A stretch of 64,000 nt of DNA from Gossypium raimondii. Taxonomy: Eukaryota; Streptophyta; Magnoliopsida; Malvales; Malvaceae. Under the pieces are notes generated by a model. The model was not told the DNA's origin, did no database searches, and saw nothing but the letters and a program-made list of their open reading frames with translations. Below are positions 1 to 12,187 of the stretch, one piece after another; position 1 is the first letter of the stretch, and each line of letters starts with the position of its first letter. Made by a program: the position numbers and the translations under genes. The stretch lies in NCBI RefSeq assembly GCF_025698545.1, contig NC_068571.1, positions 46,533,733 to 46,597,732 on the forward strand, read 5' to 3'.

Positions 1-317
1 TCATTGCCAGCCAAAATTGAGGATAGGTTTATGGGTCTGTTTAGGTTTGGAAAGTGTTTTTCATTTTACACCTCCACTATTACTGCAATATGATGAACAA
101 AAATGTTTATAAAGAGATTCAATTAAACTGGTAAATAACTAAGTTTTGAAATCCTTTTTTATCTAAATTCTGAACAAACTAGACAACTATTTTAGCTTGT
201 TTCTTTTTTAATTTCTAATGTATTATTGAAATCAATTTGCTTAAGGTAGAGATAGACGAAAAAAATCAGTTCTATATATGCACAATGGTAACTTTTATTT
301 TGTGCTGCCTTGTTTAG

Positions 318-3300
318 TGAAGAATCAGGAACTTTTCCAGGCTTATGGGAACATAATAATATTTCCAACATCCAAAATAGTCTAGAGTTGGGACTTAGCC
401 AGTGGAAGGTGCAGGTCCTTGCTGCTGGTAAGGTTGGGGCAACAGAATTCCAATCAATGGTTTTGAAGGTATTTATACTTTTTTTTAGTCCAGCTTAATT
501 TGTTAATGATTATTTTGATTCTTAATATAAATTGATACGTAGTTCATTCCTTCTCTTTGTTTAGGGTGGTGGTATAGTTACTTTGGCAAAACTTTATCAA
601 TTGGTAAGATATTGACTTTATAGTAGTTTATGTTTTATCTTGCATTGTTCGTTATTTTATTGAGCTTTATTTGTTGTTTGTGGTAGTTGACGAAGAAATT
701 GTCTGGAAAGGTGTTCCTAGAAGCTGCCAACTATTTGATGAAAAAGGAAGCTCTTAAAAAGGTGGAATTCATAACTTTCTAGTTGTTGAAGGAATTGATC
801 TATGGATGAATTATGAGGATTTGTATTTTACTCAATACTAGAATTCCACATATTTTTTGTTTAAAAATGTGCCCAACCTTCGTAACAACTAGAGGTGTCA
901 ACTAAATAGGTTGTAGTAAATTTGAGTTACGTTGGTTTTTACATTTGAATTTTAACCTTGTCTGGTCATTTTTGGGTGAACGTTACCCTCCAACCTCCCC
1001 TTTTTTTCATGCTACTGCTATATGCAAGGCAATCATCTTCTGTGTTTCTTCTCCCTGCATGGAGGGCAGAAGGTAATATTTCAGCATGTACTTGTCTCTC
1101 CCTGTGTTCTTCCTAGAATAGTTTATTTATCAAGGGTAGGTGATAATGCTTTTATTCTTTCCTGCATGCTTGAATGTAAGAAGAGCAAATAATTTTTCTG
1201 CTACTCACCTATTTGTTCTAAATGTGTTCTACTTTCTTGATTATGATGTAAATGTACATCTTTATTGTTTGATTAATGAAAATTATGTAATGTTCCTAAC
1301 AGATTTAATAGTGTTTTCCTATTATTTTGTTATTTTTTTAGTTGTCATGTATCAATCTTCAACTCTCTTTATATCGATGTAAATAATCTTGGCTGAGATG
1401 ATAGAATGTATAGCATAATTTAGCTTTGAAACTCTTAACTAACTTTCTTGCTTTCTTGGCTTCTAGGGGGGGCAGGTAGTTGCTACTAGTGTAGAGTCAA
1501 GAGCGGCCTTGCTTGCGGCTAAGCAGGTAATTTTATTATCATCATCATGATAGAATATAAAGTTCCTTCTTGTTAATATATACTGTCATATGGAAAATAA
1601 TCTAAAATTACTAATGAATAAATTCGATTTTATGGGTGTAAATGTACATGCTACTTTCTTAGTTTATGCATTTTCCCTTCTTCCCTGTTTGGCTATGCAT
1701 GTGCTGTGATATTAATATATCGAGTTTTTATTTGATACAAGTGAACAATTACATTACAATGGGGAAAGGGGGAAAGGGTTTACAAACACAATGATCAAAC
1801 CCTAGACCTCATGCCAATCAACTTGAAACCCACACAAGTTTGCCACTGAGCCAGTGGCATGATTGGCAATATATCAAGTTACAACCTATGCTCTACTATA
1901 TACTAAAATATTAAGTGCTAATCTCTACCATAGTATTTGTCTTAAAGTTAAGTCTACATGGTATATATTGATTTTCTTTGGGTTAAATTTGGTAATTTTT
2001 GTTAAAATATTTTTATGGAGAGAGCATTACTTCATCATTATTTATGAATAGTTGCAAAGCTAATATGTGTGAGTTGTTTGTTGCGCACCTGGTTTTATTG
2101 TTTGACATCTTCTTGTTTGTCTGCACTCTAATCATGGACAGGGCTTTGCAGGTGCTACATCCAGATATGTGGGCTTGAGGAGTATGATGAATTTGCTTGG
2201 CCCACTGTATTGACTCTTTTCTGTTTAAATATTTATCATTTACTTTTTCCTTGCATATTAAATGTTGTTGTTCTTGGCTTGCTAGAGAATTTTGTTTGAT
2301 GCAAACCCATCTTCTCAATGTTCATAAGTTTAAAGCTTAATGTGCATCATAGAGAGATATGATTGTTGCCTCCTTTTTTTCCTATCAATAAAACAATCAT
2401 ACTAGTCTTCAACAAACCAACTTCTTTATAGCTTACTGACTCATGATTGATACTCTAGCACACCTTTTTGTTTATGGTCCCTAGTTACGGACTGAGCCAC
2501 CATAGGATTCATAGGAAAATTGTTTAACTTTGCGTGGCTTTTCCCATTGAATTGTTTCTTTCACGCGAATGCCTTATGGAGACTGTGTGGAACTCTTTTA
2601 AAGGGAGTCCCTTACCTTAAACTCAATAGAGAGAGTCTTAAAGCTTTTAAAATGGGATTAATCTGCTTTCTGGAAATTATTAAATAGAGTGTTTATTAGA
2701 TTTTGATTAAGAGATTATTTTTGGAAATAAATCAAACTGATATCACGTTTGATTTGATTTTCCTTAATATCCTCAAAGTGATTTATGGACTATGGTTATT
2801 CAAAAGGGAGTTTTGATAAAAGGATAAATCAATTATCCCATCTTTCACCTTTTGACCCCGAAATACTCTGCTTAGCCCACAAGGGTTCTTCTAGATGACT
2901 CTCTGAAAGGTTTAAGAGAGTGTTCTGTTCATGTTCGTTGAGTGGATATAGTAGATGTCGGAATGAAAAAGTTTGTGGCTATTCAGTTCGACCTTTGCAC
3001 TAAACGCGTTTTGGTAAACCCGAGTCTGTCTACTCAGATCGTTTGAAGGTATATTTTGAACCTTCTTTATCTCGGATATGTTATCTTGCACATGGATCCA
3101 TGGTGCGGGTTTGTTGTAAATTGTTTTCCCGATGCGCTGAAGGTGCTCAGGTGACCCAACAATCCCATAAGAGATTGGGTTCCTCCTTTTCCATTTGGTA
3201 AGACCACAACTGTGTTTCTTCTGTCATGTGAAAACCAATCCCTCTTTATCTACCTCAGTTGTTCTGATTTGAGAAAAGTCTCTAACACTTGTGTAGCTAA

Positions 3301-6300
3301 ATCAATGAATCTTCCATACCATAAAAGGTTGGAAAGTTTAATTTTGTATATTGTGGCACTATTCTTGACCCGCCTTTTAACTCTTTATCTTATTCTCTTG
3401 CCTATTCGGTTGACTACCTGTTTAGTTGACACTGTTGTTTCCTCTGTTACTCTTTTTCTTTTTCACGGTTCTAGTTGGAAGCCATCAATTATTGTATCTG
3501 CAATGACAATTGCTGCAATAGCTTATTGCCCAACTTGTCACTGCTTTCAGCCATCCTAGATTCTTCTTCCAGTTTTGTGTCAATTTGCTCTCAGAGGTTT
3601 GAATCATCCATGGTGTTTGGCTCTGATAACAAATTGTTACAATCCTGAGTTACGGAGCAAGTCTCCAAATGATTCATAGGAAAATTGTTTAACTTAGTGG
3701 GGCTTTCTCCCTTGTTTCTGTTTCTTCGATGCAAATGTCCTATGGTAAAAGTGTGAAACTCTTCAAATGGTGTCTCTTATCTTAGACTCATTAGAGAGTC
3801 TTAAACCTCTTAAAAGTGAATTACTTTGACTTAATTTTATTGCTGTCGATCTGCCTCTTAAATAGAGGTTACATAGGTCTACTTGTTTGAATAAAAGGCT
3901 TAAGCTAAAGAAATTAAAAGAAGCTAATACTGTAAAGATACTTTAATTAAAGATCTAATAAAAAATAAGCTAATATCTCTTTAAAAATAATAATTAATGA
4001 CTTCAGTGTCAAGATATAATAATTAACGTCTAACACCTTTCCTGGGTAGATTTGACTGATCAATTTGTAGCAAATTATCACAAGCTATTGTCATCTTATT
4101 CATCGAACTTATAAAAAAGTTCCACCTGTGTTGCTATTACCAATATAGCTTGCTCTTCTTCAAGTTTGATTGTATTTCATGTAATGTAGGTTTTGGGGAA
4201 CATTTCTGGCTGACGTTGTCATTCAGATGCTAGGAACTGATTATGCTAGAATTTTGCGAGCTATCTATGGATTTGCACAGGTATTGTTGTCACTTTATTA
4301 TATGCATGCCTACATGTTGTGCTATTTCTTGCCAAATAAATGTATCATTTGGATCTTCTATCAATGTATCTCATTTTAACTTAGTAGAAGTTTGGCATTT
4401 TTAATAATAAATTATTAATGGAATGATGTTTATGATAACTGAAGTTGAAGTGAAGTCGGAAATTTATATGTATTACGTATATTGTCTTGTCCCTGGTATA
4501 GTCTAAGTAGGGAAAGAAATTGGTACAACCTAATAATGATGTATGAGCAGTCTTGAGGAAGGGACCATATGGAAAATACACGTGAGCTGCTCGAATTGTT
4601 ATGCTTATTCATCCTCTTGTCCATTAGGTCTATTGACATATCAGATTTGTTTATTGCCGTCAGAAGATATGTTGGAGAAAAGTTACATTATAACGTCTAA
4701 AATCCAAATTGGTATCACTTTGTCAAATACTAGGGTCAAAAATTATAGGTTTATGGTCCAACTGTTATTGTTGTATTTCAATGAGATCATAGTATCATGA
4801 CTATTTCAATATTAATTTGGCTTAGTTTGGCACCTCAGTTAAGTTGAAATTTGTGGTGGGAAATTTAAGGATGGAAAATTTGTCCGAACATCATGATGGA
4901 AAACTGTGGTGAAAGTGTGCTTTTGTAATGTGTTGTGATGAGATGGAGTGTCAAAGTTTATCTTATTGACAAATCCACAATAGATATAATTTGATCATTA
5001 TTAAGGAATATAATTTTCTTGGCATATGTGTAATTTGATAAGAGCTTTTCATATGCCAAATTGTGTATGAACTGGAACAATGAAAGTAGCTTGAAAGCAA
5101 CTTTTCATTAAAGCTAGTGGGGGAGTAAATTAAAAGCAGCTGCAAGTTTTAGTCTTAAGCAGACTTGTTTGCCTAAAGTTGGAAAATATAACAATGGTAT
5201 ACAAGATTGTAATCCTAGCATCTAATGGAAGTTTATATTTTACATTAAATGAGATTTAAGATGAGGTGTAAAAGATGTAAATTTCTGGAAATGTAGTCAT
5301 GAATCTGGATTACATTGGTTGTCAGACTAATGACCTATTAGCCCAGGGTTAGGACAATATTAAACAATTAAAAGCACAAATTTACCTTCACAGACATTGG
5401 GCTGGCTTTTTACCTCTATTGACAGTGAACCTAGCAGTTTAAACCTGAATCAACTAATTAATGTCAGCAGCTTCAAATATGAGTAAATACTAAGGGTGTG
5501 TTTAGAAAGTCACTATGTAACTTGATTCGAGTATAATTGTTTGTAATTACACATGTATGGCATGTTGAGGTAACTCTTGTGATTATTGGGATCCATTGAA
5601 TTGAGTGTCTTAGTTGGGGGAGGGGGAGGGGAGTGAGAATTGAGGTACTTACCCGGGCGATTACAACTAATTACACTCAAATGTAGTTACCAAATGGTTT
5701 TCAAACACACTCGGTACATAACTTGAGTTTAAGTTTTTTTATATATAATAATTTTATTTTAATTTTAGGACATATTTTATTTTTAAAATATAATTAATGT
5801 TATTTTAATAGCCTTGTTTAAATAATCTAAAATTTTATTGACAAAAGATAATTTTTCATGCATTTTGTTCTACTAAATATTTAACTAAATTACATATATT
5901 AATTATTTATACTTGGCTAAAGACCAACCGATGATAATAAGGAATTTATGTTTACTGTTAGAGAGGAATAACTCAACAAATATGGAATGCTAAAATAATT
6001 AAATAAAATTCTATAGAATTTTATTGTTAATTTTATTAGTAATAGTATTGTTGGATACTTTTTGGACCAATATACTGCATATGATGATTAGATTCTATTT
6101 GTTACTTGTTTAGAGATTTTTTTCTTTAAGTATTATTGATAATTTTAATAATTTATATTCTTCTTTCTAGAATTTAAAATTATGTAGTGTAATTACAATT
6201 TATGCTACCAAATTGAGATAATTACATTTTGTCAGCTAAACATGTCTAGAGAATTAGAATTCTTTATAATTAAAAAAGAGTTTAATTACTACTTTAATAG

Positions 6301-6652
6301 TTACACTTTTATCCAATTATTCTCTAGTGTCTAACACTCCCTAAAAGTAGGTCGCAACATTTACATGTCAGTTTTTTGGTTTTGCGATTTAAATAAATAT
6401 TATGTGTTTCCTGATATACTTTTGGAAGCCAATTATTTACCAGCATTTTTGAAGTTTAAGCTGTAATGTTGGCTTTAAACTACTAGAACTCACAACTTCA
6501 TAAGAATTTGTGTCTACCAAAGTGACATGTACAAAATGTTGCCTTTACTATGATTTATAAGATGATTATATAATATCTGCAAGAATGTTGAATTTGAAGT
6601 TCTAACATTCTTTTTTTCCCATCAGATCCGTATCACACGAACATACCGGTAA
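318..6652 (+). CDS. Conserved plant protein of unknown function, 3' exons (gene starts before the window)
   Basis: Seven exons can be joined in one phase: 318-468, 565-603, 687-761, 1467-1526, 2142-2206, 4190-4280 and 6626-6652, with the TAA stop at 6650-6652. All introns have GT..AG borders and all exon phases agree. Together they encode about 169 C-terminal residues. Visible stretches are a Lys/Ala-rich segment (LTKKLSGKVFLEAANYLMKK), a Gly/Ala segment (GFAGATSRYVGLRSMMNLLG), and a hydrophobic piece (FWGTFLADVVIQMLG) followed by a basic tail ending TRTYR. The hydrophobic stretch may touch or cross a membrane. I do not recognise the family with enough certainty to name a function. The gene is clearly real, because the phases are consistent over seven exons. 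Intron 2207-4189 carries an LTR element. A likely 3'-UTR intron (about 6758-6840, gtatgt..acag) and an AATAAA at 7118 follow the stop. Confidence 0.8.
2469..4035 (-). mobile_element. Non-autonomous LTR retroelement (about 1.6 kb) in an intron
   Basis: The right LTR, 3635-4035, starts TGTTAC and ends CTAACA. The start of a related, diverged LTR lies at 2469 to about 2690 and shares the blocks TTCATAGGAAAATTGTTTAAC and AGAGAGTCTTAAA. Next to the inner end of the right LTR, the minus strand reads TTATCAGAGCC (3619-3630), close to the initiator-Met tRNA primer site TGGTATCAGAGC. The element is therefore read on the minus strand and 3635-4035 is its 5' LTR. The internal part is under 1 kb and has no pol domain. 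CCTTT sits at both outer flanks (2463-2467 and 4036-4040, with a 1-base offset on the left). A third LTR of this family is at 18659-19056. The inner border of the left LTR was not found. Confidence 0.65.
5494..5712. mobile_element. MITE-like element with inverted ends
   Basis: The left end GGGTGTGTTTAGAAAGTCAC and the reverse complement of the right end (GAGTGTGTTTGAAAACCAT) match, followed by a shared GTAAC. It lies in the last intron of the first gene. No clear target duplication was seen, so the superfamily is unassigned. Confidence 0.5.
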
Positions 6653-6946
6653 TAATTCGCAGATGATTGAGTAGTAGTTAGCTTTTCAGGCGGTCCATCT
6701 TGAACTTCTCTAGTGGTAGAAACATAACTTTGGAACTGATGCTGCAATGACATTAGGTATGTTCTAAGCTGTAAAAATTCTCATTGTAAATTTGTAGTAT
6801 AATTATCTCTTCTTTACTGTCCATAAGTGTTTGTTTTACAGCGTAACTACGATAAATTTTGAGTATTGCATTCAACTTTAGATATGGATGATATTTGTGA
6901 TCTTGTAGTGCTAATGTGGGATGAAAGTTACTGCTGTAGTACTAAT

Positions 6947-6975
<29 letters not shown>
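6947..6975. repeat. (AGC)n microsatellite
   Basis: About 9.7 AGC units lie in the presumed 3' UTR of the first gene. They make a poly-Ser run in a short frame (6866-7093) that has no family resemblance. Confidence 0.9.
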
Positions 6976-6977
<2 letters not shown>

Positions 6978-7117
6978 TAAATTATATGGACATTGATTGT
7001 GTTAATAATTACATTAAAGAGTTGGAAATGATTTCTGCAATTGTAGAGATCAGCTGCATGTGCCTTTGTGATCGCAAAACCATTGAAATATAATCCAGTT
7101 TCTTTTTAGAATATATA

Positions 7118-7123
7118 AATAAA
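7118..7123 (+). terminator. Polyadenylation signal AATAAA
   Basis: A canonical AATAAA lies 466 bases after the stop of the upstream plus-strand gene, in an AT-rich context. It is a plausible 3' end signal. Confidence 0.45.
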
Positions 7124-8251
7124 GATGGAAAAAGCTTTCGGCTCTACAATTTCAAAAAACTGCCGGTTGTGCTCTGCCAAATATGCTCCATCGTCTTGCT
7201 GATTTTAGCCTCCATTTTTCTTTCCAGCACGCTGCCAACCCAACATTATTTACCACAAGAAGCATCATGTAAGATCCATTTTATGACTGTTGAATTCAGC
7301 ACATTTTTCCATGTACGTTGGGGCCTGAACACAAATAAAATCTAAGGCCAAATCTACTCATGAAACACTTCAATAACTAAAATTTAACAGGTTTATATTA
7401 AACGCATCAATATCTGTGCTTATAGTTGTGCAATTTTAAAACTTAAAAAATAAAACTTGGTCGAATTTGAAGGGGTAGGTAGTAATATTGGTGTCAAAAT
7501 GAGAAAGGCTTTGTCTGTTTAGGTGTTGAATTTGCATTCCGAAAATACTAACAATATTTGAATTCAGCTCATCCCAACAAAACAATAGTGCATAAGCTGG
7601 AAGTTTGTTTACCATAAGTGAAACCACCCTTTTTAAGTAACACTAAATTTTAGCTTATAAATTTACTCCATTTTTATATTCAAATTAAGATTTAAAAACA
7701 ATTTATATAGGTATTCATATAACATAATATTCACAATAGGTTAACACAAATTATTTTATCATGCTTGTACTATAATCTAGGTTGAATATTTATTAATACC
7801 AAAATAATAACTTGGCATTATAGTAGCAATAATAAGGCATGAAAACAAAAACACTTTATATTTGAATCAATTTTAATTTTTATTGTGATTTAAGCTTATA
7901 ATTTAAATTCGTTAATATTATAATATATAAAATATATAAGCTTAAATTATAATAAAAATTATAAGTTTGTAAGGAGCTTATGTCCAAATCGACACAGTTG
8001 ATAGTAACTTGGGTAAAATATCCATTAACTATGTCAATTTAGACAATTTGACATGACATCAATAAAAAAATTTCGTCTTCCAAAAATCCAAATCGATATA
8101 ATTGGGGACGGTTTAGACCTCAAAATTATGTACCTGCCCAAATTGTGTCCATCTGTACCTATTTGAACCTTTGGAAAATAATAATTTTTTTTGACATGAA
8201 TCTTTATCACATGTCATTTTGGTAAAAAAGTTTTTGGCATATCAATAAAAA

Positions 8252-8669
8252 TAAGTAATTACACTAGTCACTAAATTATGGGAAGTTTTTGTTTTGGGCA
8301 CTTAATTAAAAGAAAGTTACAATTTGATTATTGAACTATTTGAAAGTTTTCATTTAACTTACCGAACTATTTAAAAGTTTTTATTTAAGTTACTAAGTTA
8401 TTAAGTTTTTTAAAAAAAGTTTCGCCAGTAAGCTAAAAAAGAGTTGTTTGTATTTTGATTCATAAATTCGTAACATCCAATGTTGTTTCATGAAAAACAT
8501 TGAACTATAGAAGAGAGAGAGAAAGAGAGCTTTTGATTGGTATAAGCAATGTGAACAGAAAAAAAGCCATATAGCATCGGCTTTAACAACCAGTTACTTA
8601 AATAAAACTTTTGAATAGTTTAGTAACCAAAATAAAAAATTACACATAGTTTAATGGTGTAATTTACCC
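8252..8669. mobile_element. MITE, same family as 28710-29243
   Basis: The right end GGTGTAATTTACCC is the inverse of the family's GGGTAAATTAC left end. The left end is degraded (AAGTAATTACAC). Both arms carry the repeated phrases of this family (cact-aa-tt-tttgaaagtttt, atttaagttac). The copy 20 kb away shares the central stretch (TTTCATGAAAAA.. and TATAGAAGAGA). It lies about 280 bp upstream of the TWD1 start codon. Confidence 0.7.
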
Positions 8670-8944
8670 AATAATTTTTTTAATATTATTTTTGTCAAAT
8701 AGTCTCATTTATTTGAATAGTCTCTTTTCCCTTCCTTCTATCATGTCTTCGCCCTACCATCGTCCCTCTTCTGCCTCTCTCTCTGCGGATCAGTTTTTTT
8801 TCCTCTTCTCTCCTCTCATCTCAGTTCTCGCTCACCGTCGATTCCGCTGGTTTTTTCCGGATCTGACCCGTATCCCGTGTCGGATCGTGTCGGCACAGGT
8901 ACTGCACCCCAAATTGCCGAGTCCGGGTAACGAAGTTTATAAGT

Positions 8945-11900
8945 ATGTTCATCTCAGGTGAAGATGATAAGAATGAAATAGGTACTGAAAATACTGCATT
9001 TGTGCATGGGAAACCACCTCAAGATGCTGCTGGACCTCCGAAAGTTGAATCTGATATGGAAATTGTTGAGGAGAATGAAATAGTTACTGAAAATACTGCA
9101 TTTGTGCATGGGGAACCACCTCAAGATGCTGCTGGACCTCCGAAAGTTGAATCTGATATGGAAATTCTTCATGAAGAAGTAAAAAAGCAAATCATTAAGG
9201 AAGGCCATGGTCAAAAGCCATCAAAGTATTCAACATGCTTCTGTAAGTATCAAAAACTTGTGAAATGTTTATTTCTCTTCCCTATTTTGCCATGCTTTTA
9301 ATCCACTGTATGAAAAGCTGAAATTCTTATATCAGAAACCATCGCCAGTCCTACATATGTTATGGTTCGATCTGGTCTAACTTTCTGTACTCACCCTGCA
9401 ACTAGAAGCTTGAATCTTGTATCTGGTTATTTTAATCAACATCTTAATGAAGTTTGAATCTTTTATATTATTCTTTTACTCAACATCTTGATGAAACTAT
9501 ACTGATAGTCGTTGTCCTATTAAATTGCATCAGTGGAGGTGTGATTCTAACAGCTTGCCACTTTTGTCATGTCTATGTTTCTGGTATTTTAACGCATTCC
9601 TTCAGCAAAATGCTAGCCTCGTAACTATAGATGCTTAGTCCTGTTGAGGGGAGGTCAAACTCTCTCCAATTGTTGAGGTGGGGATCAACTCCTCCGAGAG
9701 AAGTCTTTGAAGTGTTGTCCTTGGAGACACCGACCTGGTCCTTCAATAATGAAAGGTATATTGTCCTCCAGGGAAGGGTATATGGTACCAATTTGGCTAA
9801 AGAGAAGTTTTTGAAGTGTTGTCTGCTTGGGAGCCAATGGATCCTTCAACAGAAGGTATTGTACCAGTGTACTGGGTTAACGGAGTGGAAGCGCCTTGAT
9901 TGGTGGAGATACAACTTGCAACAACTCAGGGGAGAAGCGTTACTATTGTGCACAATAATAATCATGAAGAATACGCGCGCGGGGATTTGAGTGGTTGGTG
10001 GTTCGAATTTTTGCGTGCATTCTCCATGATTACCATCGTGCACAATACTAATGCTTCTCCCCTGAATACTTGCAGGTTGTACCTCCATCAACCGAGATGC
10101 TCTCACTCCATGAACCCACAGGGCTCTCTGCAGAGTTAGGAGACAAAACCCTGACACAAGGACAGTACCTTCTGTTAAGGGATCTATTGACTCCCAAGTA
10201 GATGACACTTTAATGACTTCTTCCGAGAGAGAGTCCGACCTTCCCTCAACAAGTCCAATGATCCATTTTGAACTTCTACTGCCCTTTGCTTTCTCAAATT
10301 GTTACTCAGTAGTCTTGTAACAGGTCAAGGAGTTGTACTATTTACTTTATGTTATATATTCCATACTAACATCTCAGTAACTGCAAATATGAAATAGTGC
10401 ACTACAGGGCATGGACTGAAACTACCAAGCATAAATTTGATGACACATGGCATGAACAACAACCACTTGAATTGGTCTTAGGCAAAGGTATCCACTTGAC
10501 TGTTTTCTCTTTTGTTGTTTCTTCCTATTAGTAAAGATGCACATTGAAATTTATGCTTTATTGATTACTGGTGTATAGGCATATAATGAAATATTAAATT
10601 TCTCTTTACTGTGGTGGCAGAGAAAAAGGAAATGACTGGTTTGGCTATAGGTGTGTCAAGTATGAAATCAGGGGAACGTGCATTGTTACATGTGGGCTGG
10701 GAATTAGGTTATGGGAAAGAAGGAAGCTTTTCTTTCCCAAACGTTCCACCAATGGCAGACATATTATATGAGGTTGAGCTTATTGGATTTGATGAAACCA
10801 AAGAAGTAAGTTGCTCTTTTGTAGTTTTCATGTATCATTTTTCCTCATACTAACTAAATGCATCTATTAATGAGACACTTCTTTAGGGAAAGGCTCGTGC
10901 TGACATGACTGTAGAGGAAAGAATTGGTGCAGCAGATAGAAGAAAGATGGACGGGAATTCTTTATTCAAGGAGGATAAGCTAGAGGAGGCCATGCAACAG
11001 TATGAAATGGTTATAGACTTGTGTTCCTTTAAATTAGGATATCCTATCATACCTATTTTTGTTTTTGTTATTTTGGCAAGTTCTAATTGTTATCCACCCT
11101 TTTCTTTTTCCCATGCTAGGCCATAGCGTACATGGGTGATGACTTTATGTTCCAGTTATTTGGGAAGTATCGAGACATGGCTTTAGCTGTCAAAAATCCA
11201 TGTCATCTTAACATGGCTGCTTGTTTGATAAAGCTCAAGCGCTATGAAGAAGCCGTTGGACACTGTTCCATTGTAAGTGTACATTCCATCCGACAGCTTT
11301 ACTTTTCTATATAACCGGCTTCTTAAAGTTTGTTGATCTGTAATTTCAGATGGCAACTGTTAAAACTTGAAAGAACAAACCTTAGTCTGGAATTATCTCC
11401 ATTTGATTTTTTTTTTTGATGGTTTCTAAAGATAAAAGTGATTAAGGGTGAGTTTGGATGGGCGGTGCATTTACCTGTGTTTAGTGTAAAAACAGCGGTG
11501 GCGGTGAGATTAGATACTGTAGCGATACTGTAGCATGAGACAAAAAGTAAGCTAAATGCACCGCACCGCACCCAATCGCCCATCCAAACCCACCCTAACT
11601 TGCTTAGGAGTAATTTAATTGTTGGAAAGAATCAGTATGAATAAAGCTGCTGATATTTTGTCATTTCACTTTCGTACTTCCAAGAACCAAACAGTGAGTT
11701 TTAGGTCTTTCCATGTCCCAGTCTTGAACTTGATGAAGCAGCTTTGTATAATGAATATATACATTTGATTAAAATCCCATCCTATCTCTTCTTACACATT
11801 TGGCAATTGTATGTTGATTAACATCAACAGGTATAATAGCTCTGTCTGTGTGGTTCTCAGGTATTATCAGAAGATGAAAATAATGTGAAAGCCATGTTCA

Positions 11901-12187
11901 GACGTGGAAAGGCCCGAGCCGAACTCGGGCAAACGGATGCTGCGCGGGAAGACTTTCTAAAGGCTCGCAAATATGCACCTGAAGACAAAGCGATTGCAAG
12001 GGAGTTGCGTATGCTTGCAGAACAAGACAAAGCTATATACCAGAAGCAAAAAGAGATTTATAAAGGAATTTTTGGACCAAGACCTGAACCTAAATCCAAG
12101 AGAGGTAATTGGATAATCCGATTATGGCACTGGCTTCTGTCACTATTCTATTACATGTTTAGGCGTGAAAGAGTGAAAGCTGATTAG
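8945..12187 (+). CDS. TWD1: TWISTED DWARF 1 / FKBP42 immunophilin
   Basis: Six exons (8945-9242, 10398-10487, 10621-10805, 10887-11009, 11120-11272, 11861-12187) give 391 residues. The order of parts is that of Arabidopsis TWD1 (365 residues): acidic N-terminus, one FKBP-type PPIase-like domain (about residues 90-190, containing KSGERALLHVGWELGYG and FPNVPPMADILYEVEL), a TPR domain (from KMDGNSLFKEDKLEEAMQQY through RRGKARAELGQTDAAREDF), a basic calmodulin-binding-type stretch, and a C-terminal membrane anchor (WIIRLWHWLLSLFYYMF) followed by RRERVKAD. The known role of the family is as a co-chaperone for ABCB auxin transporters at ER and plasma membranes, with a PPIase-like domain thought to be inactive. 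The extra length comes from an in-frame 34-codon duplication at residues 10-77. The start at 8945 is the only in-frame ATG near the 5' end of exon 1. A 5'-UTR intron ending in CAG at 8957 would remove it, so the start is less certain than the rest. Confidence 0.95.
8972..9175 (+). repeat. In-frame 102-bp tandem duplication in TWD1 exon 1
   Basis: Two copies (8972-9073 and 9074-9175) each encode NEI(G/V)TENTAFVHG(K/E)PPQDAAGPP and then KVESDMEI. They differ at only two bases over the first 90 and diverge over the last dozen. The duplication is exactly 34 codons and keeps the frame. Confidence 0.95.
9636..10257. mobile_element. Foldback element (long imperfect palindrome) in TWD1 intron 1
   Basis: The two halves are inverted copies around a centre near 9990. 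The arm 9910-9980 (CAGGGGAGAAGCGTTACTAT, TTGTGCACAATAATAATCAT) pairs with 10005-10090 (its reverse complement reads CAGGGGAGAAGCATTAGTAT, TTGTGCACGATGGTAATCAT). The outer ends are TGTTGAGGGGAGGTC (9642) and the inverse of GACCTTCCCTCAACA (10237-10251). The arms contain further unequal pieces, and the left arm has an internal repeat (AAGT-TTTGAAGTGTTGTC twice). Open frames on both strands here are products of the palindrome and not genes. Confidence 0.8.
11446..11595. mobile_element. Tourist-like (PIF/Harbinger) MITE in TWD1 intron 5
   Basis: The 150-bp element starts GGGTGAGTTTGGATGGGCGG and ends with the near-perfect inverse CGCCCATCCAAACCCACCC. TAA flanks it on both sides (11443-11445 and 11596-11598), the 3-bp target type of PIF/Harbinger. 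It is GC-richer than its surroundings. Confidence 0.88.

Larger units (their letters stand above)
6653..8944. other. 3' UTR of the first gene, then intergenic DNA up to TWD1
   Basis: 6653-7123 is probable 3' UTR. It holds a possible UTR intron, an AGC microsatellite and an AATAAA. 7124-8250 is AT-rich without a credible coding frame. A MITE follows at 8252-8669. 8700-8944 is CT-rich and then GC-richer, as expected of a promoter and 5' UTR for TWD1. Confidence 0.6.

Noticed and set aside
3212..3559. 115-residue plus-strand frame in the first gene's intron
   Set aside because: It is antisense to the short LTR element's leader/gag region and has no domain.
6866..7093. 75-residue frame with a poly-Ser run
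   Set aside because: The Ser run is an AGC microsatellite in the presumed 3' UTR, and the rest resembles nothing.
9631..10208. Overlapping open frames on both strands (119, 120 and 79 residues) in TWD1 intron 1
   Set aside because: They mirror each other because the sequence is an inverted repeat. No family resemblance, and they sit inside an intron.
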